From Nymphaea colorata (taxonomy: Eukaryota; Streptophyta; Magnoliopsida; Nymphaeales; Nymphaeaceae): a DNA stretch of 64,000 nt. The notes beneath the pieces are model-generated. The model was not told the DNA's origin and searched no databases. It saw only the letters and a list, made by a program, of their open reading frames with translations. Positions 51,453 to 63,112 of the stretch are shown here, piece by piece (position 1 is the first letter of the stretch; the number at the start of each line of letters is the position of its first letter). The DNA lies in assembly GCF_008831285.2 (NCBI RefSeq), contig NC_045143.1, positions 13,787,151 through 13,851,150 of the forward strand, written 5' to 3'. Position numbers and translations under genes: made by a program.

Positions 51453-51632
51453 TGTATCGTACGATATAGACGCATATCATACGATACGTATCGTATAGGT
51501 TAAGAAAACCTATACGATACACTAGTTAAATACGATACGCATACGTATTGTACGCGTATTGTACGTATCATGCGATACGGTGACCGTATCGCATGATACG
51601 TGCGATACACCCCCGTATTGCACGATACAGGG
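51453..51632. repeat. Left subterminal repeats of the hAT element
   Basis: Many direct and inverted copies of the word gatacg/cgtatc fill about 180 bases. They include a perfect palindrome with 19-base arms (51563-51581 and 51583-51601) around a single G. Subterminal repeats of this type are known transposase-binding sites in hAT elements. Confidence 0.9.
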
Positions 51633-51864
51633 GTAAAATTAAAAAAGGGGCCCGATGGCCCCTTTTTTTGCTTCTTATTTTGAAACGGACGCTCCTCTCT
51701 CTCTCTTTTCTTGTTTCTCAACGCTGCTAGAGACGTGGGAGGGAGAGATTTTCTCCATTGCATCAAGATTTGCCGGTGAAAAAGTTTTTTTTCTTGTTGT
51801 GGGGAGTCTTGGGACGGTGGGAAGCTTGGAGAAAGAGGGTTTTTTGGTTTTTAACACCAAGAAG

Positions 51865-54464
51865 GTAAGAAATAACTCATTTTTGCTGTTGAGTTCATTT
51901 GTCTTATTGCCTACATTTATTTGTATGTTTGTACTTGTTTTGTGAAGATATAATGTCGGATCCTGCATGGCAGTGGAGTACAAGGGTGAATCCCAAAGAT
52001 AGACTAAGAGTTAAGTGCAATTATTGTAAGCAAATCATATCAGGAGGGATTGCTCGCTTTAGACACCATATAGCTGGTACTCACAGCGAAGTGGCTCAAT
52101 GCAATGGCTCCCAAGAGAACCCATTGCCAGCGTATGTAAAGCACCAATGTCAGGAGCTTCTTGATGCAGTGAAAGCAAGTAGGATTGAAAAGGAAATGGA
52201 AGATGCAGAGGAAGGATATGGGGACCCACATGAAGAGGAAGAAAGTGAAGGTGAAGATGTTCAGCTTGAAGAAGAAGATGTTGGTGTCAGTTTGGGAACA
52301 GCTAAAGGGAAAGGCATCATGCATGGAGGTGGTTCTTCTGCAACCAGAAAAAGAAGAGGTGCAAATATAAGTTCAGTTTCACGAGGACGTGGCAGGAGTC
52401 ATAGTGGTCGTACTGGTGATGGTAGAGTACCTACTATGAGGTCGAGCAATATGTCTGGTTCGATCAAGAATTTTTTTCCCAATTATACTGCTGCTGGTGC
52501 TCAGCCTGAGATTCGTATAGCCATGCAATCAAAGGATATTATTGAAGAAGCATATGAAACCATAGGAAGGTGGTTCTATGATGCATCCATTCCCTTCAAT
52601 GCAGCAAACTCTTATCATTATCAGCCTATAGCATATGCGATTGCTAGTGTAGGGCGAGGGTATAAAATGCCCTCTTTTCATAAATTGCGAGGTAAAATTC
52701 TCAACAATATAGTTAGAGATGTGAAGACATATTGTAATGAACTAAAATTGAGCTGGAAAGCTACAGGATGCAGTGTAATGGCAGATGGGTGGACATACAT
52801 CAAGAACTGAACATTGGTAAACTTCCTTGTATATTGCCCTCTTGGTACTATGTTCTTAAAATCTGTTGATTTGTTTGATACTCCTAAGACTATTGATGTG
52901 TTGTTTAGGATTTTTGATAAAGTTATAGAAGAAGTTGGGCATGAAAATGTCATACAATTTATCACTGATAATGCAGCAAATTATAAAGCTACAGGTGAAA
53001 TGTTAGCAGCACGATATGGGACATTTTATTGGAGTCCGTGTGCTGCTCACTGTGTAAATCTTATGCTTCAGGATCTTGGTGAAAGAGATGATATGAAGTT
53101 GACAGTTCATAGATGCCAAGAAATCACGAAGTTTATTTATAATCATGCTTATGTCTTGAATTTGATGAGGAAATTCACAAATGGGGCTGAATTGATTCGA
53201 CCTGCACAAACACGATTTGCTACAAATGTTTTGACTGTGCAGGGTATAGTCAAGCAAAGAACTTCTCTCAAGCAGATGTTTTCGAGTGATGATTGGGCTG
53301 CGTATCCACATGCCTATAAAAGAAAGGCTACGATAGTTGTGGACACCATCTTCGATGCTGACTTTTGGGAATCATGTGTGCACTTATTGAAGATTTGTGT
53401 ACCTCTAGTGAAAGTCCTCAGATTAGTTGATAGTGAAGATAGACCTTCTATTAGATATTTATATGAGTCTATGGACAGAGCCAAGGAGGCCATTAGAGAT
53501 AATATGAAGGGGAAAATTTGTACATGCCTATATAGAAGATTATAGATGAAAGGTAGTCTGGAAAACTTCATCGCCCACTTCATGCAGCAGCCTACTACCT
53601 AAATCCTGCTATTAGATATCTTCCCACTTTTAAGAAGGACAGAGAGGTCGAGTATGGCATGTTGGATTGTATTGATGTATTAGTAAGTGATAGTAAAATA
53701 CAAGACGCTATCCATATGTCGATCAACAAATATGATATGGCTTCTGGTACCATGGCGAGAGACACAACAGTTCGATGCAGGACAACTATGTGTCCAGGTA
53801 TTGGAAAAAGAGGCTTTATACTTTTTTTTTTGTTCTTTAGCTTTTACTCTACCTTCTCACATATTTATTCTGACAACATTTTTACTTTCCATCTGTTATT
53901 AGATTTGTGGTGGGAAAGGTTTGGGCCTGATTGCCCAGAATTAAGGAAGCTTGCAATTAGAATCCTCAGCCAAACATGTAGTGCAACTGGATGTGAAAGA
54001 AATTGGAGTATATTTCAACACATCCACAGTAAGAAGAGGAATAGGCTGGAACATAAAAGGTTGAATGACCTTGTTTACGTTCGTTATAATATGAAGTTGA
54101 GACAAAGGTAAACATTTGTTATACAAAATAGCAAATTCTAATATATATTTTAATCTCTAACAATTTGTTAAATTTTTCTCTTGTTAGGCAACTAGAAACA
54201 ACATCTACGAGGAAGCATCACAATCAATACGATCCTATCTTCATTGACCATTTTGATATATTAGATTCTTGGGTTGAAGAAGAACCATCTGCAATACTTG
54301 ATGAGGACGATCTTGATTTTTTGAACGTTGAAGGAGCAGCAGAGATTATTGATGAAGGAGAGGCTGGGGGGGGGGAGCAACGGAAAGTTGGTGACATTCC
54401 ATTTGCAACAGAGGGGATAGAAGAAGCAGTTAACGAAGAAAATGAAGATGATGATGAAGAATGA
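51865..54464 (+). pseudogene. hAT transposase gene, disabled
   Basis: After a likely 5'-UTR intron (51865-51947), the ATG at 51953 opens MSDPAWQWSTR. Domains in order: BED zinc finger (CNYC...HHIAGTH, residues about 23-45), acidic/basic linker, a DUF659-type catalytic region with MADGWT and FITDNAANY (the two Asp), the AAHCVNL motif, then WWERFGP, SATGCERNWSIF and NRLEHKRLNDLVYVRYN of the hAT dimerisation domain, and an acidic tail. Two GT-AG introns fit: 53798-53902 (105 bases) and 54108-54187 (80 bases). Lesions: TGA at 52808-52810 where an Arg codon CGA is plausible; a frameshift before 53545; TAG at 53554-53556 where Trp is expected. Not functional. Confidence 0.92.
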
Positions 54465-54825
54465 AGATGATGATGCAAATGACGATTGACGAGACATTTT
54501 GTTTTGAGTTTTGAAAACTATGTCAATATGTTTTCAGTTTTGACTTCTGAACTTATGAATTGTGATGTAATTGAATACTCTTAGGTTGCTTAGTATGTTA
54601 TTTTGTTTTTTGAATGTTTGATTTCTTATTTTGGAATGTCTTGTTCATATGCATACTTCATAGTTCATACTTCATATACATGAATGATGAATGTTCCTTT
54701 AAATACATTTTTTTGAATTTTTCTAATTTTTACTAGTTTTTTCGGATTTTTTTAGAATTTTTCTGATTTGTTTTTAATTTTTTATAAATTTTTAATATTT
54801 TTTACAAATTAAAAATTAATTTTAC

Positions 54826-54916
54826 GATACATTACGATACATTTACGATACATTTACGATACGTTACGATACGGTGTATAGGTCGGCCTGACTGATACAC
54901 GATACGATACGGCAGT
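54826..54916. repeat. Right subterminal repeats of the hAT element
   Basis: Direct repeats of tttacgataca at about 10-13-base spacing (54830-54880), then gatacacgatacgatacgg close to the right terminus. Unlike the left end they are mostly in one orientation. Confidence 0.88.
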
Positions 54917-54934
54917 GATAACATTGGTCTAGCA

Positions 54935-56429
54935 TAGTAGGGACATGGGTTAAAGTTGTGTTGTGGTTCCATGCTTCTTAGAATCTTAATTATAGTAGTT
55001 TTTGTTTGATTGTTAATTGTCGTGATCTTTTCATTGAGCATTTGATTTTATTTAAAACCATGTACCTAAGTTGTACATGTCCTAGCTATACCGGTTCAGA
55101 AGAACTGTGAATGTTGGAGTTGTTAAACCTTGGTATTGATTTCATGTGTTTGTTGGTCTTCACTAGGATTGTCAGAAGTTAGAGCATATGCTTATTGATT
55201 GTATTTCTAAAAGGCCTGAACCAAGTTAGTTAGCTGAATTATTTTGCAAACATATTAATTCTTGATATGTTTTCTCATTTTTTGTGTTTGATAGTTAAGA
55301 TTCCCTGCGTCATAATTATTTTCATCACTTGTTCACTGAACTTATGTATGTATTTATGTTCTTAAGGTGTTGCTGGTTTTGATAGTCTGGTTTTTGGTGT
55401 AAGATAGTTCAAATTTTTTATTGATCTGAGTATTATACTTTGCCAAGTTGAATTGTGTAATAGTGCTTTGATCGGTTTGGTTTCAAATTTTATAGAAGGT
55501 TAGTTTCTTTACCATCGTGAACCATCTCTAGTTTGAACTTTGCCTCTGTCCTTTCTTTTGGCCTAAGATTGGGAAGCGATTTCTATATCAATTCGAAAGC
55601 TTTTTCTACTCAGTTTTCTCTTGATCAAATTTGGTGAATTTTAGAGTAGATTTAATGGGTCGAAGTCAGTTTCTTCCAAACTCCGCTTCTGCAACACTGT
55701 TGTCGGGACAAAACAGGACAATTGGGGAACCATGTTTGTGAATGGCTATAACTTTTGAACCCAAAGTTATGTTTGAGATTTATAAAATGGGCTATTTTCA
55801 TGGAAATTTAGCTTCAAAATGAGATACATTTTGTTAAATTTGGACATTATTTGCCTTTCCTAATCTCTATTTTTACAGAAATCTCTCCAACGAGGTTCAT
55901 GACAGTCTTATTAGTGATTAGATTTTGGACATCCTCTTTTCTCACTGTTGTGTGTAATTTTTTTCATCTTTTTACCCTTTCGCGTCATAGGGAGTCATTT
56001 TGCATGTTTTTTTATATAAATTTGTTGAATAGTTTATAGATTTTTTTTCTTTTGGGTTTCAAGCTTTGACTAACATTTGTGGAGCATTGAAGATATTGCA
56101 TTCAGCAATGGAAGAAATTACCCTCGTTTCTATTCCTGTGGCTTTTTTTGTTCTTTTATGTTTAAATTCTAGTACTGACATCACAAATAGAGTAAGTTTC
56201 ATATGGATGTCATTCTTACCTTAGTGAGAGTTCAGTTTTGAAAACTTTGGTGGCCAGATTTCTGTGTCTCTTGTTGCAAAATATCATTTTAAAAATCCTT
56301 AACCATAAGGTTACACCAAGTTTTTGTCACCAAGTGGCATATTTTACAGTAGGCATTCAATTGACTATGCTTTATTTTTATGTTTTGATTTCTTGTATTT
56401 AGCAAAGATTGATTCTTAACATAGTTAGT
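54935..56429. other. Unassigned T-rich DNA right of the hAT element
   Basis: No ORF above 70 codons with any family resemblance. The passage tgaatggctataacttttgaacc near 55739 recalls leaders of some plant LTR retrotransposons, but no LTR or primer site was found. Before the hAT insertion it was continuous with the sequence left of 51435. Confidence 0.4.
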
Positions 56430-56435
56430 ATAATG

Positions 56436-56600
56436 GTGGCAGTGAAGAGGGGTGCACATAAACCCTGGTGTGATGTTTGGGCTGCTGCTGGCAAGGAAGT
56501 TGTTGAAGACTAGGGTCATCCTCATCTATTTTTGCAGCATTTGTCTCTTGGGCATTGGCTTTAGGTTTCTGATCAAGAATTGAACTAATCATGTTGATTC
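56436..56600 (+). pseudogene. PIP1 (pseudogene): PIP1 aquaporin exon-2 fragment P5
   Basis: Only exon 2 is present: [19 protein letters not shown], the first NPA box reading NPG. It matches P2 exon 2 in detail and is followed by the same frame-shifted tail. Exon 1, the CT-rich intron and the divergent partner are missing, so the left border of copy B (about 56430) cuts through this pseudogene. Confidence 0.82.
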
Positions 56601-58499
56601 TATTGTTTATTAATGCCAAATATTGAAGAACACCATCATCCTGAATCTGAACAAATGATTGTTGTCCTCCGAGAAGCACACAAGGACATGGATGTTGAGA
56701 AAACAGTCTCAGAATTTGGAGAAACCACGTCATAATTTTTTCTTCTTCTTTTTTGGCGTCAGAAATTTGGTATTTTCATGTTAGTGTTGAAAATTGAATC
56801 ATATCAAGTTTGCTTTGAGATATAGCTCGTTTAACTTGAATTTAAAAATCAAAAGAAAGATGAGATATAACAAAGCTGTTGCCCATTGTTTTTTGTATTC
56901 GACCTCACCAGTCACCATCAAGTTAAATAGGTACATTAGACAGATTAGTTAAAAACTTTTATAGTAGTAACTATACAATGACAAGTGGTCAATCTCTAAG
57001 GGAAAAAACAACATTTTCTGGTTAGATCCCTATAAATTAAACGAATGAAACCATATTGGTGGCAAAACATTCGTTTGTAGGAAATTATTGTATGTCAGGT
57101 AATGACGTGGAAACAAAGCTGTTGTTGCTGTATATTGTTTTGGTTTGATCATAACTCTGTTCCACATTTTTTGATGATTGGTCAGCCATAGAGTGCGGCA
57201 AGCTACTGATACTTCCAATTGTAGTTTGGATTGAAGTTTTTGTTGCAGTTGCCGATTCTGCTTTATTTGAAACGGAATATGAAATGGTTACTTATTACAA
57301 GATTATGGTTACTTTTGAATAAATTTTTTGCCATAATGTTGTAAATTTGCTTTCTTTGAAAAGGGATATGAAATAGTTATTTATTACAATATTATGGTTA
57401 GTGACCTTCTTCCTAGTTGTAGATGTAGTGAAGGAGATACCGAAGTGCTTTTGGTGGTTATTGTGTTTGCTTGTCTGTTCAAGATCTAAGAGGACAAAGG
57501 GACATGAAATGCGGGAGTTTGCCGTTTCAGTTTTGTCATATCCATTGTGAAGCTCTTGTTTTTTCTTTGGGATGATCGATTACCCCAAAAAAAAAAGGCA
57601 AGTCTTTAGTAATACAAAAAAAAAGGTCACTAAAAGCTTTATTGATGCTTTTTCTAATGTGAAAAAGAAGGTCAATGTAGAGAATGTCACTAATACTAAT
57701 TTCACTATTGTATTTAATCACCTTAGTAAAAGTATGCACATTAATGACACTGAAAGAAATGGCATTGGAGGCCAAAATTTTCACAAAATTCAAGGGAAAA
57801 AAGTAATTATAGCGGTGATATATATCACTGTTATAAATTGTGGAAGCAAAACTTTCCGCAGCATTAAAGCAAAAAGTATCTCTGATTATTTTCTCTACTA
57901 AACATTTTGCTTTTATTGATTTAACTAGAGATAACTGCAAACACTGTACCGGTGATTTATCTCACCGTTATAAATGTAGCAGGTCAACACCACTTCCTTT
58001 TCGGCCGCTATGTCCTCAAGATTTTGGTTTGTCATCTCTATCTTGCAGATTATTTAACAAAACAAAGCAAAATTTTTAAAACATTGCATATCAAAACCTA
58101 TAAACTTGAAATTTATGAAACATAGAAGTATTAAACTTTTAAAGAACTAAACTGGTAAAATTAATTAAAAAATGAAGTGTAAATACAGATGTGAACACCA
58201 AACTTATTGTTTATAAGCTTTAAATTATTAACCATAAGAAATATTAAAGTTTTGAAGAACTAAGTTAATAAAATTAAAATGCAAATGTAAAAATGATCAC
58301 CAAACTTGCTCATCTTATTGGACTGCAAAAAACATTAGTGAAGTGAATAAGAAAGAGAGAGAGAGAGGGAGGGAGGGAGAGAGAAATGTGTATAAGTAAC
58401 CTAGGGTAGTAAAACGTTGTAGGAAAAGAAGGAAGGGAGAAAGACAAGGTAGGGAGAGGGGGATAGTGCTTTTCTTTTTAAACACAATAGATGAACTTT
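56601..58499. repeat. Tail section of duplication unit 1, copy B
   Basis: Collinear with 21442-23463. It keeps the same order of landmarks and a shorter, interrupted GA tract near 58350-58383. ORFs at 57536-57940 and 57572-57901 are without known domains. Confidence 0.78.
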
Positions 58500-58693
58500 A
58501 GAAGCCGTTTGACAGCAAGAACACTTTGGAAATATTTCATGAATTTGTCAAAAATATTGAGGCATTTTCATGAAATACTAAAACAAGTGTTATATGACTG
58601 TATTCAGCCTCTACATCAGATTCATTGAACACTCACAATCTACATCAGATTCATTGAACACTCACAAAATGTTTCTGCTACCAAATGACTCCT
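58500..58693. mobile_element. Small TIR element (MITE), copy B
   Basis: Homologue of 23464-23621: it begins GCCGTTTGACAGCAAGAACA and ends CAAAATGTTTCTGCTACC before aaatgactcct. It has an extra tandem copy of catcagattcattgaacactcaca (about 58613-58664) absent from copy A. Confidence 0.5.
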
Positions 58694-60715
58694 TATGACA
58701 CAAAGGGATATCAAAAAATCCAATGCAGCTAGCTTAATAGATTGTAAAGGACATCAGAGGGTGAAAATATATTGAGAGATCCAATCCAACTGGCTGAACC
58801 AATTGCAAAAGAGACCCCACAGTCGATTGTATTGCCTAAAAAACATGTGTTAATTCTAACTGGCTGAACTGATTGCAAAGGAGCACACGAGTCAGTCGGG
58901 TTAACTAAAAATATGTGTTAATTAAGGAGGGTTGTAAAGGGAGGGGGGAAGGGGAAGGGAGGTTGGAAAGATATTCAGACATCGAATCCATCTCGCTCAA
59001 AATCATATGGTGAAATGTTAGGAACTAGAGTCTCTCACACTCTCTTAGTGCACCAAGAGAATAGAAACCAAAAGAAAAGAAACACAAAGTGCACATAAAG
59101 ATTTTACATGGTTCGAAGACAACGTTCTCCTATGTCCATGGCCACCACACAGAGCATTTTTTATTATTACGATAGAATATATAATACATATAAAACCACA
59201 AGCTATCAAGTATGGATTAAGCTCCACACTCAAACAGAAAAGATATTGAGAAATCCAATCTAGGTGGCTCAACCAATCGCAAAGGAGATTACTCAGTTGA
59301 TTGTGTTGCCTAAAAAAATTGCATTAATTAAGGTGATAAATACTCCCAACACAAGAAGGGGCAAGTCAACCAAGTGACTTTGGAGATAACGTTGACATTG
59401 GTAAATGTGGCGAAAAAATCTCAACAGCTCATGTTAGCATATGTGGCATTGACCATCATGGAAATATTGCAACCTTACCTAAAATAAAAGGGAGAATGGA
59501 GCTATTGCTCCATTATATAACAAAGAAGATTTTCACCATGGTTTGATATAGTGGAAAAACGTTTCACATGCATGTAGGTGATTCAATCCATAGAACCAAG
59601 TAAATTTGCTTATCTTCTCTTTTTGAGCACTATTTTTTTTTTTTTTGCTGCCTTTGCATTCCATCAATTTTCATCCTTTGCAATCCGTCTTCACTGTTTA
59701 CTTTTCCTTCAAAGGATAGGTTGGATATAAGAGATGGCACAAAGCACCTACATTTCTCCATATCTTGATCATGATTGTTCTCCTGCCATTAGGTGTCTTT
59801 GCTTATGAGGGATGTGAGGCAAGGGATAGTTTTTGTAGTTCGTTTTTTCAATTTCTAGGGTTTTTTTCTTGTCCAATTTACTTTTTTGCATAGTAACTTT
59901 CCTTGATGGTCTCATATCACCTTGGATCTCAAAATTAGAAATGAACAAATGCCCCCAGAAGAATTGGATATCCATGGTCTTTTGACTGAGTTCACGTTGC
60001 TAACCATGGATTTGTGTTGTGCCAATGCCGCAACTGCACCTGCACCTAGAGTCGTCTTGACTCCCATGCAATGATTATTTTGGTAGATCCATTGTCTTAA
60101 CAGAGTGTTAGAGCCCTACAACTCCTAAGAGTTTGTTGTGGTCATTGTGGGATAATAAACTTTCTGTGCAGGGCAATAGTTTATGATAGATTCATCCAAA
60201 AGCTATGTATTGAGCTATGAATTTCATTCATAGGAATTTTATCGTGCTACTTGGAATCATCTTCTATGCTTTAGAAATTTATAATTTTCAAAATGACAAA
60301 CGTAATTTCTTTAATCTTCAGCTGTTAATAAGTTGGGATGCAGGTTAGTCGAGCTTGAGGGAGCTTGGCCAATGAGCTCAGCTGAACTTCCTCAACCCAA
60401 GAATAGAGCTTGAGATTGGCTTGGCTAAGTTTCAGCTGAGTGCCGAACACTACCAGAAATGCATAAAGGATTTCAGTTTGTGGAAGCATCAAGGTTCTTT
60501 TTATTGATGATGAAAACACTGAAGCATCCAATTTTCGCTATATGATTCAATAATCGAGAAACATGAAGAAATGGCCACAGCCTGCATGCTACAACACGTC
60601 TACCTCTTCAGCATGTTCATGTCGTTCCCTTCAAAGTTTTGGTTTCTAATTGATCCTATCACTACCTGATGCCTTCCTCTTTGTTCCTAACCTAAAAGCC
60701 AATCCTTCCCCATCC
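58694..60715. repeat. Leader section of duplication unit 2, copy B
   Basis: Collinear with 23625-25515, with small indels. It contains the same imperfect repeats of agatccaatccaactggct, the run ggcaatagtttatgatagattca, and gttagtcgagcttgagggagc at about 60345. No gene recognised. Confidence 0.78.
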
Positions 60716-60719
60716 TGAA

Positions 60720-61287
60720 ACCTCCAGACGAGTCAACCACCTTCTGTCTCATACATGCTCTTCTCCTAGCCCTTGATGACGCGTTTGCCTCATATAGCCC
60801 CAAGCCACTACATCACCATGTGGATGGCCCTCACCAGCAACAACCCAAACGTCACCATAGGGCTTATGTTCCCACCTGTTCAACGCCACCATTGAAGATA
60901 GGGAGAGTGGTATGGAGAGAGAGAAGAAAGACAGAGAGAGAGAGAGAGTTGCTACACCAAAAATGCCGGCAATGTGGTAGATGAGGACGAAGATCATGCC
61001 ACCGAAGGTCCAACTGATGCTCTGGATATCGGTGGTGCCAAATAGACTAGGGGACCTTTTAACCCCCATGATGGCGAGGATGGTTATGCAAAGGAAGAGG
61101 AAGGTGACCATGAACTCGGAGATCCCAGCCTTTCAGAAGGACCATGACTTGAGCTCCCCGGCCATAAAAAAGGAAACCAGTGGCAGCTCCTTGTAGTCCT
61201 TTTCCTAGATTTGCCCCCTATTTCGATTGGTTGCCCCTCCAAGAAGTTGTTTGCACTGAACCTAACATCTTCTTCCTTCCCCTCCAT
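60720..61287 (-). pseudogene. PIP1 (pseudogene): PIP1 aquaporin pseudogene P6
   Basis: Minus strand, homologue of P3. The start codon at 61287 is intact and MEGKEEDVRFSANNFLEGQP follows the PIP1 N-terminus. A frameshift comes near residue 30. First-helix words [20 protein letters not shown] and then [17 protein letters not shown] are visible in another frame. Exon 1 ends at 60958 (GTGTAGC donor); the intron has GA/CT-rich sequence. Exon 2 starts at 60875: [18 protein letters not shown], with the NPA box changed to SPM. In-frame stops and then KSMYETEGG words reach 60720. Second NPA box absent. Confidence 0.87.
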
Positions 61288-61698
61288 TTTTTATCATCAT
61301 TCATCATAGGCTCTCTCCCTTTATCTCTTTCTCAATCTCTTCTCTTTATTCTTCACTGTGCTGCTTTCCTTGTAAGCGATAGTGCACATGGCGGCCACTG
61401 AACTCTCCCAAAGTGTCCCCACCCACTGAAAATTTAACTTGTGGCCATTTTTGTCAACCCGATGACTGTTTTTATGTTGACTAAATTCTCTTAATTTCCT
61501 CACACGGTAAATTAGTCTTTTCATCTCGAGTTGGTAGCACCAGTTAAAAAACCAGCAAAAAGAAGACATATTCTTCCATGTTTTCTCGTATTTAATACCT
61601 GCCCTGTTGTGTAAGAACCAGAAAACATTGCTGCTCTTGTTCAAAAAGACAAAAAGATATTAGTACTTTAAATTCAAACAAATATGCAAAACAATATT

Positions 61699-61943
61699 GC
61701 CCATATTGTTATTTTTTTTCTTTTACAGGGATATTATTCACATCAACCAATTCTTCTCCAATAGTAAACCTTGTCCAGCCCGTAAATTCATGTTCTCTCC
61801 ATCTCCAAGAAATAATCTTCACGTGTATGAAAATGAGAAAATGATGGAGAGGACATGAATTCACAGGCTGGACAAGGTTTACTATTGAAGTGGAGTTAGT
61901 TGATATTGAAAATAACCTTATGAAAGGAACATATAATATGGGC
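61699..61943. mobile_element. 245-bp foldback element, copy B
   Basis: Same long inverted repeat as 26510-26754, with identical length and only scattered substitutions. Here its right end is followed directly by atcactttaaatatttg, without the retrotransposon. Confidence 0.75.
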
Positions 61944-62142
61944 ATCACTTTAAATATTTGTTTAATTTAGAATACAAATATCTTGTCTTTTTGGGTAAAA
62001 GCAGCAATGTGTCCCGGGAAGAAAGTGAATTTAACGTCAATATAAAAACGGTCAGCAGGTTGACCAAACCTAACTACGCGTTAAGTTCTCAAAAAGTGGG
62101 AGGCCGACCACACTTCAGGAGAGTTCAGTGGTCTTCTTTTCT

Positions 62143-62149
62143 TATAAAT
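62143..62149 (+). promoter_or_regulatory. Relic TATA box upstream of P7
   Basis: TATAAAT, 97 bases before the P7 start codon, in the same context as at 33977. Confidence 0.5.
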
Positions 62150-62539
62150 GGAGGCCATGTGCGCCATAGCTACAGAAGAAAAAAACCGCACAATGAAGAA
62201 GAAGAGAGGAGAGAGGGACAGAGCCTGCAAGAAAGAGGATAAAAAATGCAGGCGAAGGAAGAAGATGTTAGGCTCGGTGCCAATAAGTTCTCAAAGAGGG
62301 AGCCAATCGGAATGGTATCGTAAAGCCAAGAAAAGGACTACAAGGACCCACTGCTGGCACTCATGTTCGAGCCTGGCAAGCTCAAGTCATGGTTGGAGGG
62401 CAAAGATCTCGGAGTTCATGGCCACCTTCCTCTTCCCCTACATAACCATCTACACGATCATGCATGAGAGTCAAAATGTCTCCTAGTTTATGCGGCACCA
62501 CAAGCAGCCAGGGCATCACTTGGGCCTCGGTGGTATGAC

Positions 62540-62733
62540 CAGGGGTGGAGCCAGAATTTTCTTCAGGGGCGGGCCGACAGTCCAACCTCTAGATCTGGGT
62601 AGGGCCAAATTGAATTCTAATCCAAAAATTACATGGCGCAATTAAAAAATTATATTTTTTTCAATGTAATTTTTTTTTTCATTGGCTAGGGTGGGGCCAT
62701 GGCCTAGGCGGCCCCCCCTTCCCTCCGCCCCTG
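62540..62733. mobile_element. 194-bp hAT-type MITE inside P7
   Basis: The left end is CAGGGGTGGAGCC; the reverse complement of the right end begins CAGGGGCGGAG. The flanks are a perfect 8-bp duplication ggtatgac (62532-62539 and 62734-62741). The homologous positions in P4 and P2 are uninterrupted. The interior is AT-rich and non-coding. Confidence 0.93.
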
Positions 62734-62783
62734 GGTATGACCTTCCACCTGGTCTACTGCACCACCGGCATTTTTGGTATAGC

Positions 62784-62786
<3 letters not shown>

Positions 62787-62824
<38 letters not shown>
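62787..62824. repeat. (CT)n microsatellite in the P7 intron
   Basis: About 19 CT units, filling most of the 68-base intron. Confidence 0.93.
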
Positions 62825-62827
<3 letters not shown>

Positions 62828-63112
62828 ATGGTTGCAATGAACAGGTGGGCACATAAACCCTGCTGTGACGTTTGGGCTGCTGCTGGCAAGGAAGTTGTTG
62901 CTTACGAGGGACATCTTCATCATGTTTTTAAAACATTTGTCTCTTGGCAATGGCGTTAGGTTTCTGATCAAGATTCGAACTGATCATGTCAATTCCGTTG
63001 TTTATTGCTACCAGTGGTAAAGGCGTACTGGCATTTTCTCCTCATAAGTTGTGTCCATAAGTTCTAGTTTCTTCTTTGGTAGGTAATGAATGATCTCTGG
63101 TTGCCTAATTAG

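Larger units (their letters stand above)
51443..54926 (+). mobile_element. Complete hAT transposon, 3484 bp
   Basis: The terminal inverted repeat is CAATGTTATC at the left end and GATAACATTG at the right end, perfect over 10 bases and continuing imperfectly into GTATCGTA words. Both sides carry the identical 8-bp target duplication gtctagca (51435-51442 and 54927-54934), the hAT hallmark. Subterminal regions are full of TACGATAC/GTATCGTA repeats. A split transposase gene with BED zinc finger, catalytic core and dimerisation domain lies between. Perfect ends with a disabled gene suggest it could still be moved by a related active transposase. Confidence 0.96.
62246..62960 (+). pseudogene. PIP1 (pseudogene): PIP1 aquaporin pseudogene P7
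   Basis: Plus strand, homologue of P4 and the best preserved N-terminus: ATG at 62246, MQAKEEDVRLGANKFSKREP, then TAA after about 26 codons, [20 protein letters not shown], a frameshift and [13 protein letters not shown] 194-bp MITE interrupts exon 1. The exon ends ...CTTGIFG at 62776 with a GTATAGC donor. The intron (62777-62844) is mostly a (CT)n tract. Exon 2 reads [20 protein letters not shown], the only copy that keeps the NPA box. It then loses similarity; the rest of the channel is absent. Confidence 0.9.

Noticed and set aside
51655-51945. 96-codon ORF before the hAT transposase
   Set aside because: It runs through the probable 5'-UTR intron and lacks a domain. The BED-finger frame begins at 51953.
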